Shown: positions 7,905 to 16,237 of the stretch, in pieces
Numbering within the stretch: position 1 is the stretch's first letter
How the letters are laid out: each line of letters opens with the position of its first letter
Assembly: GCF_014648555.1 (NCBI RefSeq)
Contig: NZ_BMRI01000002.1
Location: 23,898-66,614 of the forward strand
Length of the DNA stretch: 42,717 nucleotides
Source: Kitasatospora griseola
Lineage (GTDB): Bacteria; Actinomycetota; Actinomycetes; Streptomycetales; Streptomycetaceae
Direction of reading: 5' to 3'
Made by a program: the position numbers and the translations under genes
Notes under the pieces: generated by a model
Database searches by the model: none
Told to the model about the DNA's origin: nothing
The model's input: the letters and a program-made list of their open reading frames with translations, nothing else

Positions 7905-8828
7905 GTGGAGTTGGAGTTGCGGCACCTGCGAGTGCTGTGCGCGATCGCCGACACCGGCAGTGTCGGGCGGGCGGCTGCGGCCATCGGCGCGTCGCAGCCC
8001 GCGACCAGTACCCAGCTGCGCAGGATCGAGCGCCACTTGGGCGCCATCGTGTTCGAGCGGACGGCGACCGGCGTCGTGCCCACGACTTTCGGGGCAGAGG
8101 TCCTCGCCGCCGCCCGCGAGGTGCTCTCCCGGGTGGACCGTCTCGGTGACGCCGTCGCCGCCAACGGCGCGAGTCCGCACCGCGAACTGCGACTGGCCAC
8201 CGACTGCCCGGCGCTGCTGCCCGGCACCCTGGCCCGCGCCAGACAGCTCCGCCCGGAGCTCCGGTTCTCGCTGCCGACCGCCCCCGACGAGCCGTTCGAT
8301 CTCGCGCTGGTCCTGGACCGCCCGGACTCCGGCCTGCGCCCCACGCCCGCTCTCGCCGCGCGCGTCCTCACCACCGAGCCGGTGTTCGTCGCGTTGCCCG
8401 CCGCCCACCCGCTCCGCCACCACGCGGAGCCAGCTCTCGCCGATCTGGCCGCCGAGAGCTGGCTGCTGCCGGTCGCCGACGGGGCGGTCCTCCGGGCGGC
8501 CCGCGACTCGGCCGCGTTCGCGCCGGCCGCTGCCGTGCGTCAGCTCCCGTACGGGCGGCGGGAGGTGCTCGACCTGGTGGCGGCGGGGCTGGGGGCGACC
8601 CTGGTCCCGGCCAGCACGCCGCCCGCTCCGGGCACGTTGATCAAGCCGCTGCTGGGCTCTCCGCTGTGGCTGCGGTACGTGCTGCTGTGGCGCCGGGCCG
8701 CTCTCGGTCCGGCGCTCGCCGACACGGTGTTCGGCGCGGCCACCGCCGCCTACCGCGAACTCGCCGCCGAGGCACCGCACTTGCACGCCTGGGCGAGCCG
8801 GACGTTCCGTCCGCCCCGGGCCCGCTGA
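7905..8828 (+). CDS. LysR-family transcriptional regulator
   Basis: A 307-residue LysR regulator. The winged HTH occupies about residues 1-60 (ELRHLRVLCAIADTGSVGRA, then IGASQPATSTQLRRIERHLG and FERTATGVVPT). The remainder is the periplasmic-binding-protein-like effector domain. The start is GTG 7905. The next gene downstream on the same strand is a secreted collagenase, and a perfect inverted repeat lies between the two at 8889-8911. This suggests, without proving, that the LysR controls the protease. LysR genes usually lie divergent from their target, so tandem order is a point against it. Confidence 0.9.
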   Translation: MELELRHLRVLCAIADTGSVGRAAAAIGASQPATSTQLRRIERHLGAIVFERTATGVVPTTFGAEVLAAAREVLSRVDRLGDAVAANGASPHRELRLATDCPALLPGTLARARQLRPELRFSLPTAPDEPFDLALVLDRPDSGLRPTPALAARVLTTEPVFVALPAAHPLRHHAEPALADLAAESWLLPVADGAVLRAARDSAAFAPAAAVRQLPYGRREVLDLVAAGLGATLVPASTPPAPGTLIKPLLGSPLWLRYVLLWRRAALGPALADTVFGAATAAYRELAAEAPHLHAWASRTFRPPRAR

Positions 8829-8888
8829 CGTTCCGACGGCCGGCCGGACGCCCAAGAAGTTCTCCTGGATGTTATGTCGCCGCAGTGC

Positions 8889-8911
8889 AATGTCATATGA
8901 CCTGTGACATT
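8889..8911. promoter_or_regulatory. Inverted repeat AATGTCA-N9-TGACATT before the collagenase
   Basis: Perfect 7-bp arms with a 9-bp spacer, about 110 bp upstream of the collagenase start. A second perfect 10-bp palindrome, GTCATATGAC (8892-8901), is nested in it. The spacing suits a dimeric regulator such as the LysR protein encoded just upstream. The region is locally AT-rich, consistent with a promoter. Confidence 0.5.
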
Positions 8912-9022
8912 GTTCTGACCCTCCCTCCGGTGCCACGATGCATGCGTTCGACCGCACCTCCCCCATCCCCTGCTCGGTGAACTCCCCCAGCAACCCCCAC
9001 CCCCACTCCCCCAGGAGAAGCA

Positions 9023-11632
9023 GTGCGCGTGCGCATGTCCCTCCCCGCGTTGGCAGCCGGTCTGCTGGCCGGTTGCGCCACGGCGGCCACCCTGCTGCCC
9101 GCCCCGGCCTTCGCGGCCACCGGCGGCCAGTCGAAGGCCGCCGCCACCCCGGCCACCTCCGCCGTCGCCTCCGCGATCGATGCGAACGCCCCCGGCGGCG
9201 CCGTCCCGAAGCCGCTCGGCCCGATCGTCGCGGCCGCCTCCCAGGACGCCCCCGCCCCGGTCTCGGCCAAGCTGCCGCCGGCCCTGCTCGGCCAGGTGGT
9301 GATGGGCCAGCCGGCCGGCACCACCGTCCAGACCACGCCCCGTCCGGCCGCCAAGCAGACCGGCCCGAAGGCGCTCAGCAGCCTGGCGGCCGCGCAGAGT
9401 TGCACCCCCGCCGACTTCGGCAGCCGCTCCGGCGCGGACCTGGTCGGCTACGTCAAGGGGTCGACCACGGCCTGCATCGGCACGCTGTACAACGTGACGG
9501 GCAGTGACGCCGGGGCGATCTTCAAGCAGGCGAACATGCTGACCGTCGCGAACGCCTTCAAGGACCTGGCGGCTTCGTACGACGGCACCAACAACGCCAA
9601 CATCCTTCAGCTGGTGCAGTTCCTGCGGGCCGGCTACTACGTCCAGTCCTACAACTCGGGCGCGGTCGGCAGCTACGACTCGTCGCTGACCGCCGCCACC
9701 AAGGCCGGCCTGGACGCGTTCTTCGCCGGGCAGCGCTGGAAGGACGTCTCGGACGCCAACGGCATCGTGCTGTACGACGTGCTGGTGCTCACCGACAGCG
9801 CCAACGTGCAGGCGAGCTACCTGAACACGTACAAGCAGGTGCTGAACGGCTACAGCAACAGCTACAACGCGTACCCGAAGATGGTGAACGCGGTCAACGC
9901 GGTGCTGTTCGCCCCGCTGTGGCGCGCCAACTGGAACCCCGACTTCGTCAACGCGCTGAACGCCGACACCAGCCTGGTCACCACGCTCGGCAACTTCGCG
10001 CTGAACCACAAGGACCTGCTGGGCACCGGCAACTCCTTCCTGGACGTCAACGCGGGCAACGACCTGGCCCGGATGTCCGGCGTCAGCACCACCGTCGAGG
10101 CGGTGACCCGGCCGCTGATCAAGCAGATCCTCGACTCGACGCCGATCGTCGGCACGACCGGGCCGCTGTACGTGCACACGGCGTACCAGTCCAACGAGTT
10201 CAACCGCGCCCAGTGTTCGGCCTTCGGCATCTGCGACCTGCCGAACAAGCTGATCAACGCCGTCCTGCCGAACGTCCTCGCCTGCGACAACAAGACGCTG
10301 CGCGCCCAGGCGCTGACGGTGGCCCAGCTGGGGCCGGTGTGCGAGAGCCTGCGCGGCGAGGACGCGTACTTCCACAACCTGGTCAAGGACAACGGCCCGA
10401 TCCCGGGCCAGTTCGGCTCCACCCTGGACCTGCCGGTGTTCGCCAGCGCGGCCGACTACCAGAACTACTCGTGGGCCATCTGGAACAACTCCACCGACAA
10501 CGGCGGCGTCACCCTCATGGACCCGACCGACCCGACCAACAAGCCGGTGTCGATCATGTACCAGAAGTCGTGGAACGACGACTTCGCGGGCAACGTGTGG
10601 AACCTCAACCACGAGTACACGCACTACCTCGACAACATCTACGACATGAAGGGCAACTTCACCACCGAGACGTCCGTCCCGGACATCTGGTGGATCGAAG
10701 GCGTCGCCGAGTACGAGTCGTACGGGTACCGCGGTGTGACGGACACCCAGGCCATGACCGAGGCCGGCAAGCACACCTACAAGCTCAGCACGATCTTCCA
10801 GAACACCTACTACAACTCCGACTCCACCCGGGTCTACCCGTGGGGCTACCTCGCCGTCCGCTACATGATGGAGAAGCACCCGGCGGACGTCACCAACATG
10901 CTCGGCCACTTCCGCACCGGTGACTACCAGGGCGGGTACGCGGTCTACAACAACCTCGGCACCTCCTACGACGCCGACTTCGACGCCTGGCTGACCCAGT
11001 GCGCGGCCGGCGCGTGCTTCGCCACCGGCCCGACCGCGCTGTTCGACCAGTCGGTGAACGGCGCGACGGTGACCCTCACCGACCGCTCCGTGGTCACCAA
11101 CTCCCCGGCGAAGCTGACCTCCTGGCACTGGACCTTCGGTGACGGCAGCTCCTCCGACGAGCGCAACCCGTCGCACACCTACGCCGCGGCCGGCACCTAC
11201 ACCGTCGCCCTGACCGTCACCGACTCCACCGGCCGCTCCACCGCGACCCCGGCGAGCGTCACCGTCAAGACCGGCAGCAACGGCGGCGGCACCACCCTGC
11301 CGACCTGCACCGACCCGCGGGCCGACGCGATGGCCCAGAACTGCCAGCGCACCGGCCGCACCCGCACCGCCGGCAACGTCGACTACCTGTACGTCTACCT
11401 GCCCGCCGGCACCAGCACCCTGAAGATCACCACCACCGGCGGCACCGGCACCGCCTACCTGTACTACAACGACGCCACCTGGGCCTCCCCCAGCGCCTTC
11501 ACCGCGTCCTCCACCACCCCGAACAGCACCACCCAGACGATCACCGTCACCAACCCGCAGGCCGGCTACCGGTACCTGAGCCTGTACGCGGCCACCGACT
11601 TCACCAACGTCACCGTGGCCACTCAGTTCTAG
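9023..11632 (+). CDS. Secreted M9-family collagenase with PKD and PPC domains
   Basis: An 869-residue exported metalloprotease that degrades collagen or gelatin-like proteins. The first 33 residues form a signal peptide (basic start, hydrophobic core, AFA-AT cleavage-like site), followed by an Ala/Pro-rich propeptide. The M9 activator and peptidase subdomains cover about residues 120-660. The zinc motif HEYTHYLD is near residue 530 and the downstream ligand Glu is in WWIEGVAEYES near 559. One PKD domain (about 670-755, with WTFGDGSSS and GTYTVALTVTD) and one PPC-like beta domain (about 765-869) follow and probably bind substrate. GTG 9023 follows AGGAG; the gene is single and ends in a strong terminator. 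All catalytic residues appear intact. Confidence 0.93.
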   Translation: MRVRMSLPALAAGLLAGCATAATLLPAPAFAATGGQSKAAATPATSAVASAIDANAPGGAVPKPLGPIVAAASQDAPAPVSAKLPPALLGQVVMGQPAGTTVQTTPRPAAKQTGPKALSSLAAAQSCTPADFGSRSGADLVGYVKGSTTACIGTLYNVTGSDAGAIFKQANMLTVANAFKDLAASYDGTNNANILQLVQFLRAGYYVQSYNSGAVGSYDSSLTAATKAGLDAFFAGQRWKDVSDANGIVLYDVLVLTDSANVQASYLNTYKQVLNGYSNSYNAYPKMVNAVNAVLFAPLWRANWNPDFVNALNADTSLVTTLGNFALNHKDLLGTGNSFLDVNAGNDLARMSGVSTTVEAVTRPLIKQILDSTPIVGTTGPLYVHTAYQSNEFNRAQCSAFGICDLPNKLINAVLPNVLACDNKTLRAQALTVAQLGPVCESLRGEDAYFHNLVKDNGPIPGQFGSTLDLPVFASAADYQNYSWAIWNNSTDNGGVTLMDPTDPTNKPVSIMYQKSWNDDFAGNVWNLNHEYTHYLDNIYDMKGNFTTETSVPDIWWIEGVAEYESYGYRGVTDTQAMTEAGKHTYKLSTIFQNTYYNSDSTRVYPWGYLAVRYMMEKHPADVTNMLGHFRTGDYQGGYAVYNNLGTSYDADFDAWLTQCAAGACFATGPTALFDQSVNGATVTLTDRSVVTNSPAKLTSWHWTFGDGSSSDERNPSHTYAAAGTYTVALTVTDSTGRSTATPASVTVKTGSNGGGTTLPTCTDPRADAMAQNCQRTGRTRTAGNVDYLYVYLPAGTSTLKITTTGGTGTAYLYYNDATWASPSAFTASSTTPNSTTQTITVTNPQAGYRYLSLYAATDFTNVTVATQF

Positions 11633-11648
11633 CCCCCACCCCCCACCT

Positions 11649-11692
11649 GTTGACGGGCAGTCGCGGTCTCCCATCCGCGGCTGCCCGTCAAC
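11649..11692. terminator. Strong terminator after the collagenase
   Basis: Two 18-nt arms (11649-11666 and 11675-11692) pair fully, with one G-T pair and an 8-nt loop. The outer part is GTTGACGGGCAG with its exact complement. There is no long T run, as is usual in Streptomyces terminators. The right arm contains the stop codon of the convergent gene, so the hairpin serves both directions. Confidence 0.85.
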
Positions 11693-12676
11693 GGTTTCCG
11701 CCCACGAGCCTCCGGGCGGTCGCCGCCCACAGCTCCTCCGACTCCACCTGGCTCCCCTGCAACTCGGCGAGCCGGCACCGCAGTTCCGGCCCGTCGGGCG
11801 CATGCTCGACGGCGAACAGCCGGGACTGCTCCTCGCAGTCCCACAGCGACTCGGTCAGCTCGGCGCCCGTCGCGCCGGGCCGGATCGCCGCCAACGCCCG
11901 TAAGTACGACGGCCGTTCATAGCTGTGCGGAGTCTGCTCCCAGAACCGCCGCAGCACCGGCGTGGCATCGGCGGCCGCCGGGCCGAACCGGGCCAGGCCG
12001 TCCGCCAGGTCGTCCGACCCGCACCACTGGCCCGCCGCCCACTGCCGTTCCAACTCGGCCACCAGCGGCGGGAGATCACGCACCTCGCCGTGTCGGCCAG
12101 CACAGCGAGGCCGAGCCGGGCCAGCCAGGGCCGATCGGATACGACCCACACCCGGGCCTCCCCCACCGCGAGCACTCCGAGGCGCTCCACCACGCGACCC
12201 AGCCGCGGCAACGGCCGCGCACCGAGTTCCGCGGGCACCGCGGTGAACAACTCCGGCACCAGTGGCAGGATTTCGGGCACGGGCGGCCGCCAGGCCAGCG
12301 CACTCACGGCCGCCGAACGCGCGGACACCGAACTCCCGCCGTCGGCCAGCACCGCAAGCAGCCGGGCGTTCCCCGGGGCGAGCGCCTTCACGTGCCGCAC
12401 CGACCTCCGCCGTTCAGGCACCAACTCCCGCCAGCTCAACCAGGGTTCACTACTCGGGCAGTCGGGCTCGGCCCCGTCGAGCCGGCCCACCGCGACCTCG
12501 GCGAGATCGCCCCACCAGGGCACCGGCCACCGCTCACCGAGAGTGTCCAGCACGCCCCGCCACCACCGACCACTCCGCACATACCGGCGCAGCACCTCCC
12601 GTTCGGCTCCGGCTTCCCGGTCCTCCTTCGCCCACAACCACCTCGCCCCGCGCCCGCGTTCAAGCAGCCCGAGCAG
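11688..12676 (-). pseudogene. Frameshifted unknown gene, possibly HEAT-repeat-like
   Basis: Coding-like sequence of about 325 codons needs two frames. The upstream part (about 12676-12090) reads LLGLLERGRGARWLW, later VLADGGSSVSARSAAVSALA, in the style of alpha-helical repeats. Near 12090 a missing base moves the frame, and the downstream part continues with VRDLPPLVAELERQWAAGQW to a stop at 11688. The upstream part also lacks a convincing start: only CTG 12676, TTG 12637 or a GTG further in. It directly follows the TetR gene on the same strand. Both defects could be real decay or assembly errors. I do not recognise the family; the alternating helices and the phrase WAKEDREAGAEREVLRRYV suggest a protein-binding helical scaffold. 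Confidence 0.55.
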
Positions 12677-12710
12677 AGTGTCGACCGGCTCGTGCCGTCC
12701 GCCGGGGTGT

Positions 12711-13295
12711 TCAGGCGCGGCCGCGGACCAGGGGCAGGAACACCTCGTCGACGATCTCCCGCAGGATCTCGTCCGGGACGGCCGGGACGCCGCGCAGCAG
12801 GTATTCGGTGCGCAGCAGGGCCATGGGGGTGGCGGCGACCCGGGGGTGGACGGCGGCGGCGGGGGCCTCGCCGCGGGTGGCGGCGTGGGTGAGGACGGTG
12901 AGCCAGGCTTCGTCGAGCGGGTCGGGGCGGTCGGGGTCGCGGAGTTCGGCGAGGAGTTCGGGTGCGCCGCCGGCGGCGGCGAGCAGGCCGCGCAGGATCT
13001 CGCCGTACGGGGAGGACCAGGTGCGGTTGGCGCGGCGCAGCAGGTCGAGGGCGTCGTCGCGGAGGCTGCCGGTGTCGGGGGGTCGGGTCTCGGCGGCGGC
13101 GAGGCGGCGGTACGCGGCGATGCCGAGCGCGGTGCGGTGGGGCCAACGCCGGTACAGGGCGTTCTTGTTGGTGCCGGCCCGGCGGGCGACCTCGTCCATG
13201 GTGAGCCCGGCCACGCCCTGTTCGAGCAGGAGTTCGCCGGCGGCGGTGAGGATCGCATCCTCCAGTTCGGCGCCGCGCCGCCTGGTCGCCGCCAC
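12711..13295 (-). CDS. TetR-family transcriptional regulator
   Basis: A 194-residue TetR repressor. The HTH lies at about residues 8-55 (LEDAILTAAGELLLEQG, then MDEVARRAGTNKNALYRRW), with the C-terminal ligand domain behind it. The GTG at 13295 is used; the nearest in-frame alternatives would cut the HTH. It is divergent from a TIM-barrel gene, and the 137-bp gap holds two copies of GGTAC-N5-GTACC, a classic set-up for autoregulation plus control of the neighbour. The damaged gene at 11688-12676 follows within about 35 bp. Confidence 0.9.
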   Translation of the reverse strand: MAATRRRGAELEDAILTAAGELLLEQGVAGLTMDEVARRAGTNKNALYRRWPHRTALGIAAYRRLAAAETRPPDTGSLRDDALDLLRRANRTWSSPYGEILRGLLAAAGGAPELLAELRDPDRPDPLDEAWLTVLTHAATRGEAPAAAVHPRVAATPMALLRTEYLLRGVPAVPDEILREIVDEVFLPLVRGRA

Positions 13296-13360
13296 CCGCC
13301 ACCTCCCGTCCGCTGCCCGCTGCCGGCCTCCGAGCGCATGCTACGCCCCTGCCGGAACAG

Positions 13361-13375
13361 GGTACCGGCCGTACC
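13361..13375. promoter_or_regulatory. TetR operator copy 1, GGTAC-N5-GTACC
   Basis: Perfect 5-bp arms with spacer CGGCC. The identical arms recur 28 bp away, almost three helical turns, so two dimers could bind on one DNA face. It lies between the divergent TetR and TIM-barrel genes. Confidence 0.65.
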
Positions 13376-13388
13376 CAATTCGCCGTAA

Positions 13389-13403
13389 GGTACGTCCCGT
13401 ACC
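13389..13403. promoter_or_regulatory. TetR operator copy 2, GGTAC-N5-GTACC
   Basis: Perfect 5-bp arms with spacer GTCCC, 29 bp before the TIM-barrel gene start, where it could cover the promoter -10 region. It pairs with the copy at 13361-13375. Confidence 0.65.
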
Positions 13404-13432
13404 CTACTTCGCGAGGAGAGGACGGCTTCGCC

Positions 13433-14467
13433 GTGCGCGTTTTCGGCATCACCTACGACACCGGTTTCCGCAGCACCGCCGACACCACCACCCGGGAACC
13501 CTTCGACCCCGGGACGGTCCGCCGCGAGATGCTGGTGATCCGTCAGGAACTGCACTGCGACGCGGTGCGGATCACCGGCGCCGAGCCGGACCGGCTGGAG
13601 ACCGCCGCCCGGTACGCCGCCGACGCCGGGCTGGAGGTCTGGTTCTCGCCGTTCACCAACGGACTCACCCAACCCCAGCTGTTCGACCTGCTGGTCGACT
13701 GCGCCGAGCGCGCCGAGAAGCTGCGGGCGGGCGGCGCCGAGGTGGTGCTGCTCACCGGCTCCGAGATCTCGCTCTTCACGGACGGCTTCCTGCCCGGCGG
13801 CGACCACCTCGCCCGGGCCGGCGTGCTCGCCGACCAGGACCGCTTCCGCGCCCTGCTGCCTTCGCTGCACCACTCGGTGAACGCTTTCCTGGCCCGCGTC
13901 CTGGCCGCCGTCCGGCCCCGCTTCGGCGGTCGGGTCGGCTACGCCTCACTGCCCTTCGAAGGCGTCGACTGGACGGCGTTCGACGTGGTCGCCACCGACG
14001 CCGGCTACCGCGACGCCACCAACGCCGACCAGCTCGCCCCCGGCCTGCGCGCCCTCACCGGCCAGGGCCGGCCCGCCGCCGTCACCGAGTTCGGCTGCGG
14101 CAGCTTCACCGGCGCCGCCGCGCTCGGCGCCCGCGGCGACCGCGCCGTGGTCTTCGACGAGCACGGCCACGCCGTCCGGTTCGCCGAGCCGCTCACCCGC
14201 GACGAGCAGGAGCAGGCCGCCTACCTGCTCGACCTGCTCGCCGTCTTCGAGCAGTCCGGCCTGGACGCCGCCTTCGTGCAGACCTTCGCCCACTACCACC
14301 TGCCCGGCTCCGACGACCCCGCCCGGGACTTCGACCGCGCCTCCTTCGGCATCGTCCGCCCCCTCCCGCCGGGCCGCCCCTCCACCACCCACCCCGGCCT
14401 GCCCTGGGAGCCGAAGGCCGCCTTCCACGCCCTCGCCGCCCACGGCCGCAACCGCCGGCCCGCCTGA
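13433..14467 (+). CDS. TIM-barrel protein, glycosidase-like
   Basis: A 344-residue cytoplasmic protein with no signal peptide. The sequence has the feel of a clan-A glycoside hydrolase barrel: GITYDTGF at the first strand, DAVRITGAEPDRLETAA, LLTGSEISLF near residue 120, and PAAVTEFGCGSF near residue 220, where a catalytic Glu would lie. From memory, actinobacterial proteins of this type (starting with G-I-x-Y-D-T-G-F) are often labelled abortive phage infection protein, but I know of no direct evidence for that role. Start GTG 13433 follows GAGGAG. It is probably repressed by the divergent TetR. Its activity and substrate are unknown. Confidence 0.7.
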   Translation: MRVFGITYDTGFRSTADTTTREPFDPGTVRREMLVIRQELHCDAVRITGAEPDRLETAARYAADAGLEVWFSPFTNGLTQPQLFDLLVDCAERAEKLRAGGAEVVLLTGSEISLFTDGFLPGGDHLARAGVLADQDRFRALLPSLHHSVNAFLARVLAAVRPRFGGRVGYASLPFEGVDWTAFDVVATDAGYRDATNADQLAPGLRALTGQGRPAAVTEFGCGSFTGAAALGARGDRAVVFDEHGHAVRFAEPLTRDEQEQAAYLLDLLAVFEQSGLDAAFVQTFAHYHLPGSDDPARDFDRASFGIVRPLPPGRPSTTHPGLPWEPKAAFHALAAHGRNRRPA

Positions 14468-14584
14468 CGCCCCGCCACCCCCGACGGCCGGACCTGCCGG
14501 GTCCTGTCCCGGAGGCCCGGCCATGGCAGAAAAGGTGGGGCATGCGTCATTGCTGCCATCGCGGGCCGCTGCGAGGCTGGACGC

Positions 14585-15520
14585 ATGACCGACCGCAGTG
14601 TGCTGTTCGTGCTCTTCGACGGGGTGCAGAGCCTCGATGTCACCGGCCCGTTGGAGGTGCTCGCGGCGGCCGGGTACCGGATCCGGACCGCCTCGCCGGG
14701 CGGGCTCGCGGTGCGGACGAGCAGCGGGCTGCGGCTGATGCCGGACGAGGACCTGGCGGCCGCCGCGCCGCCGCACACGCTGCTCGTGCCGGGCGGGCCG
14801 GGCACCCGGGAGCCTGCGGCCGAACTCGTCGGCCGGATCGCGGAGTTGGCTGCGGGCGCGGAGAAGGTGGCATCCGTCTGCACCGGGGCGTTCCTGCTCG
14901 CCGAGGCGGGCCTGCTGGCCGGGCGGCGGGCCACCACGCACTGGGCGCACTGCGAGGCGCTGGCTCGTCGGTTCCCGGACGTCACGGTCGACCCGGATCC
15001 GATCCACGTCCGGGACGGGCGGGTGACGACGTCCGCCGGGGTCACGGCCGGCATCGACCTGGCGCTCGCGCTGGTCGAGGAGGAGCTCGGCCGGGAACTC
15101 GCGCTGAGCATCGCCCAGCACCTGGTGATGTTCCTGCGCCGTCCGGGCGGCCAGGCCCAGTTCTCCACCCAGCTGGCCGCCCAGCTCGCCGTCCGTCGGC
15201 CGCTGCGCGACGTCCAGCGCTGGATCACCGACCACCCGGACGCCGACCTGTCCGTCGAAGCCCTGGCCCGTCGCGCCTCGCTGTCGCCGCGGCAGTTCGC
15301 CCGGGTCTTCACCGCCGAGACCGGCACCACCCCCGGCCGCTACGTGGACGGCGTGCGGCTGGAGGTGGCCCGCCGCCGGCTGGAGGACAGCGACGACGGC
15401 ATCGAACAGGTCGCCCGCCGCAGCGGCTACCGCAACCCGGAGGCCATGCGTCGCGCGTTCGCCCGGACGCTGGCCGTCAGCCCCGTCGACTACCGCCGCC
15501 GCTTCCGCACCGCGTCGTGA
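14585..15520 (+). CDS. GlxA-type AraC regulator with DJ-1/PfpI domain
   Basis: A 311-residue transcriptional regulator of the GlxA subfamily. Residues 1-175 form a DJ-1/PfpI-like sensor (VLFDGVQSLDVTGPLEVLA, then VPGGPGTRE and the nucleophile-elbow SVCTGAFLLAEAG). Residues about 210-311 form an AraC-type double HTH (LARRASLSPRQFARVFTAET and IEQVARRSGYRNPEAMRRAF). ATG 14585 is close to a purine-rich stretch (GAGGCTGG). It lies 47 bp upstream of a stand-alone DJ-1 enzyme on the same strand. In known pairs this arrangement means the regulator activates or co-occurs with that enzyme. Confidence 0.92.
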   Translation: MTDRSVLFVLFDGVQSLDVTGPLEVLAAAGYRIRTASPGGLAVRTSSGLRLMPDEDLAAAAPPHTLLVPGGPGTREPAAELVGRIAELAAGAEKVASVCTGAFLLAEAGLLAGRRATTHWAHCEALARRFPDVTVDPDPIHVRDGRVTTSAGVTAGIDLALALVEEELGRELALSIAQHLVMFLRRPGGQAQFSTQLAAQLAVRRPLRDVQRWITDHPDADLSVEALARRASLSPRQFARVFTAETGTTPGRYVDGVRLEVARRRLEDSDDGIEQVARRSGYRNPEAMRRAFARTLAVSPVDYRRRFRTAS

Positions 15521-15567
15521 CGGAGCGTCGGTCCCTGGAACGTCAACCCATCACGGAGAGGCACCTG

Positions 15568-16203
15568 ATGAAGATCGCCATCCTGCTCTACGACCGGTTC
15601 ACCGCCCTGGACGCCGTCGGCCCGTACGAGATCCTGGCCCGGATGCCCGACACCGAGGTGGTGTTCACCGCCGCGAAGCGCGGACCGGTCCGCGCCGACC
15701 TCGGCAGCCTCGCGCTCACCGCCGACGCCGCCCTCGACGAAGTCACCTCCGCCGACCTGGTGCTCGTCCCGGGCGGCCCGGGCTCGCAGGTGCAGCAGGA
15801 GCAGCCCGAGGTGCTCGACTGGCTGCGCGCCGTCGACGCCACCACCACCTGGACCACCTCGGTCTGCACCGGCTCGATCGTGCTGGCCGCCGCCGGGCTG
15901 CTCACCGGCCGCCGCGCCACCACCCACTGGTTCGTGCCGCAGGCGCTGGCCGCGTTCGGCGCCGAACCGGTGGACGAGCGGGTGGTGTTCGACGGCAAGT
16001 ACGCGACCGCCGCGGGCGTCTCGTCCGGCATCGACCTCGCCCTGCACCTGGTCGGGCGGATCCACGGCGCCGAGACCGCCCAGGGCATCCAGCTGCTCAC
16101 CGAGTACGACCCGCAGCCGCCCTACACCGCCGGCTCCACGAAGACCGCCCCGCCCACGGTGGTCGACGCCGTCCGCGCCCGGTTCGGAGCCGTCCCGAGC
16201 TGA
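15568..16203 (+). CDS. DJ-1/PfpI family protein, isonitrile hydratase-like
   Basis: A 211-residue single-domain DJ-1/PfpI protein. It opens with ILLYDRFTALDAVGPYEIL; the conserved VPGGPGS loop is near residue 70, and the nucleophilic cysteine is in TSVCTGSIVLAAAGLL near residue 100. The domain matches isonitrile hydratase (InhA) and related ThiJ-type enzymes, but the exact reaction cannot be read from sequence. ATG 15568 follows GGAGAGG. The 47-bp gap after the GlxA-type regulator implies an operon. The regulator's sensor domain is a paralogue of this enzyme, so both may bind the same small molecule. Confidence 0.88.
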   Translation: MKIAILLYDRFTALDAVGPYEILARMPDTEVVFTAAKRGPVRADLGSLALTADAALDEVTSADLVLVPGGPGSQVQQEQPEVLDWLRAVDATTTWTTSVCTGSIVLAAAGLLTGRRATTHWFVPQALAAFGAEPVDERVVFDGKYATAAGVSSGIDLALHLVGRIHGAETAQGIQLLTEYDPQPPYTAGSTKTAPPTVVDAVRARFGAVPS

Positions 16204-16237
16204 GCCGCCCGGGGTTCGGCGTCGTCCCGCGGACCGG

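Noticed and set aside
8750..11803. A 1017-codon minus-strand frame opposite the collagenase
   Set aside because: Shadow of the collagenase frame; composition is Gly/Val/Arg-rich with no motif.
12262..16203. A 1313-codon plus-strand frame spanning several genes
   Set aside because: It is out of frame with two recognised genes and antisense to two others, and only its last part coincides with the DJ-1 gene frame. The true gene begins at 15568.
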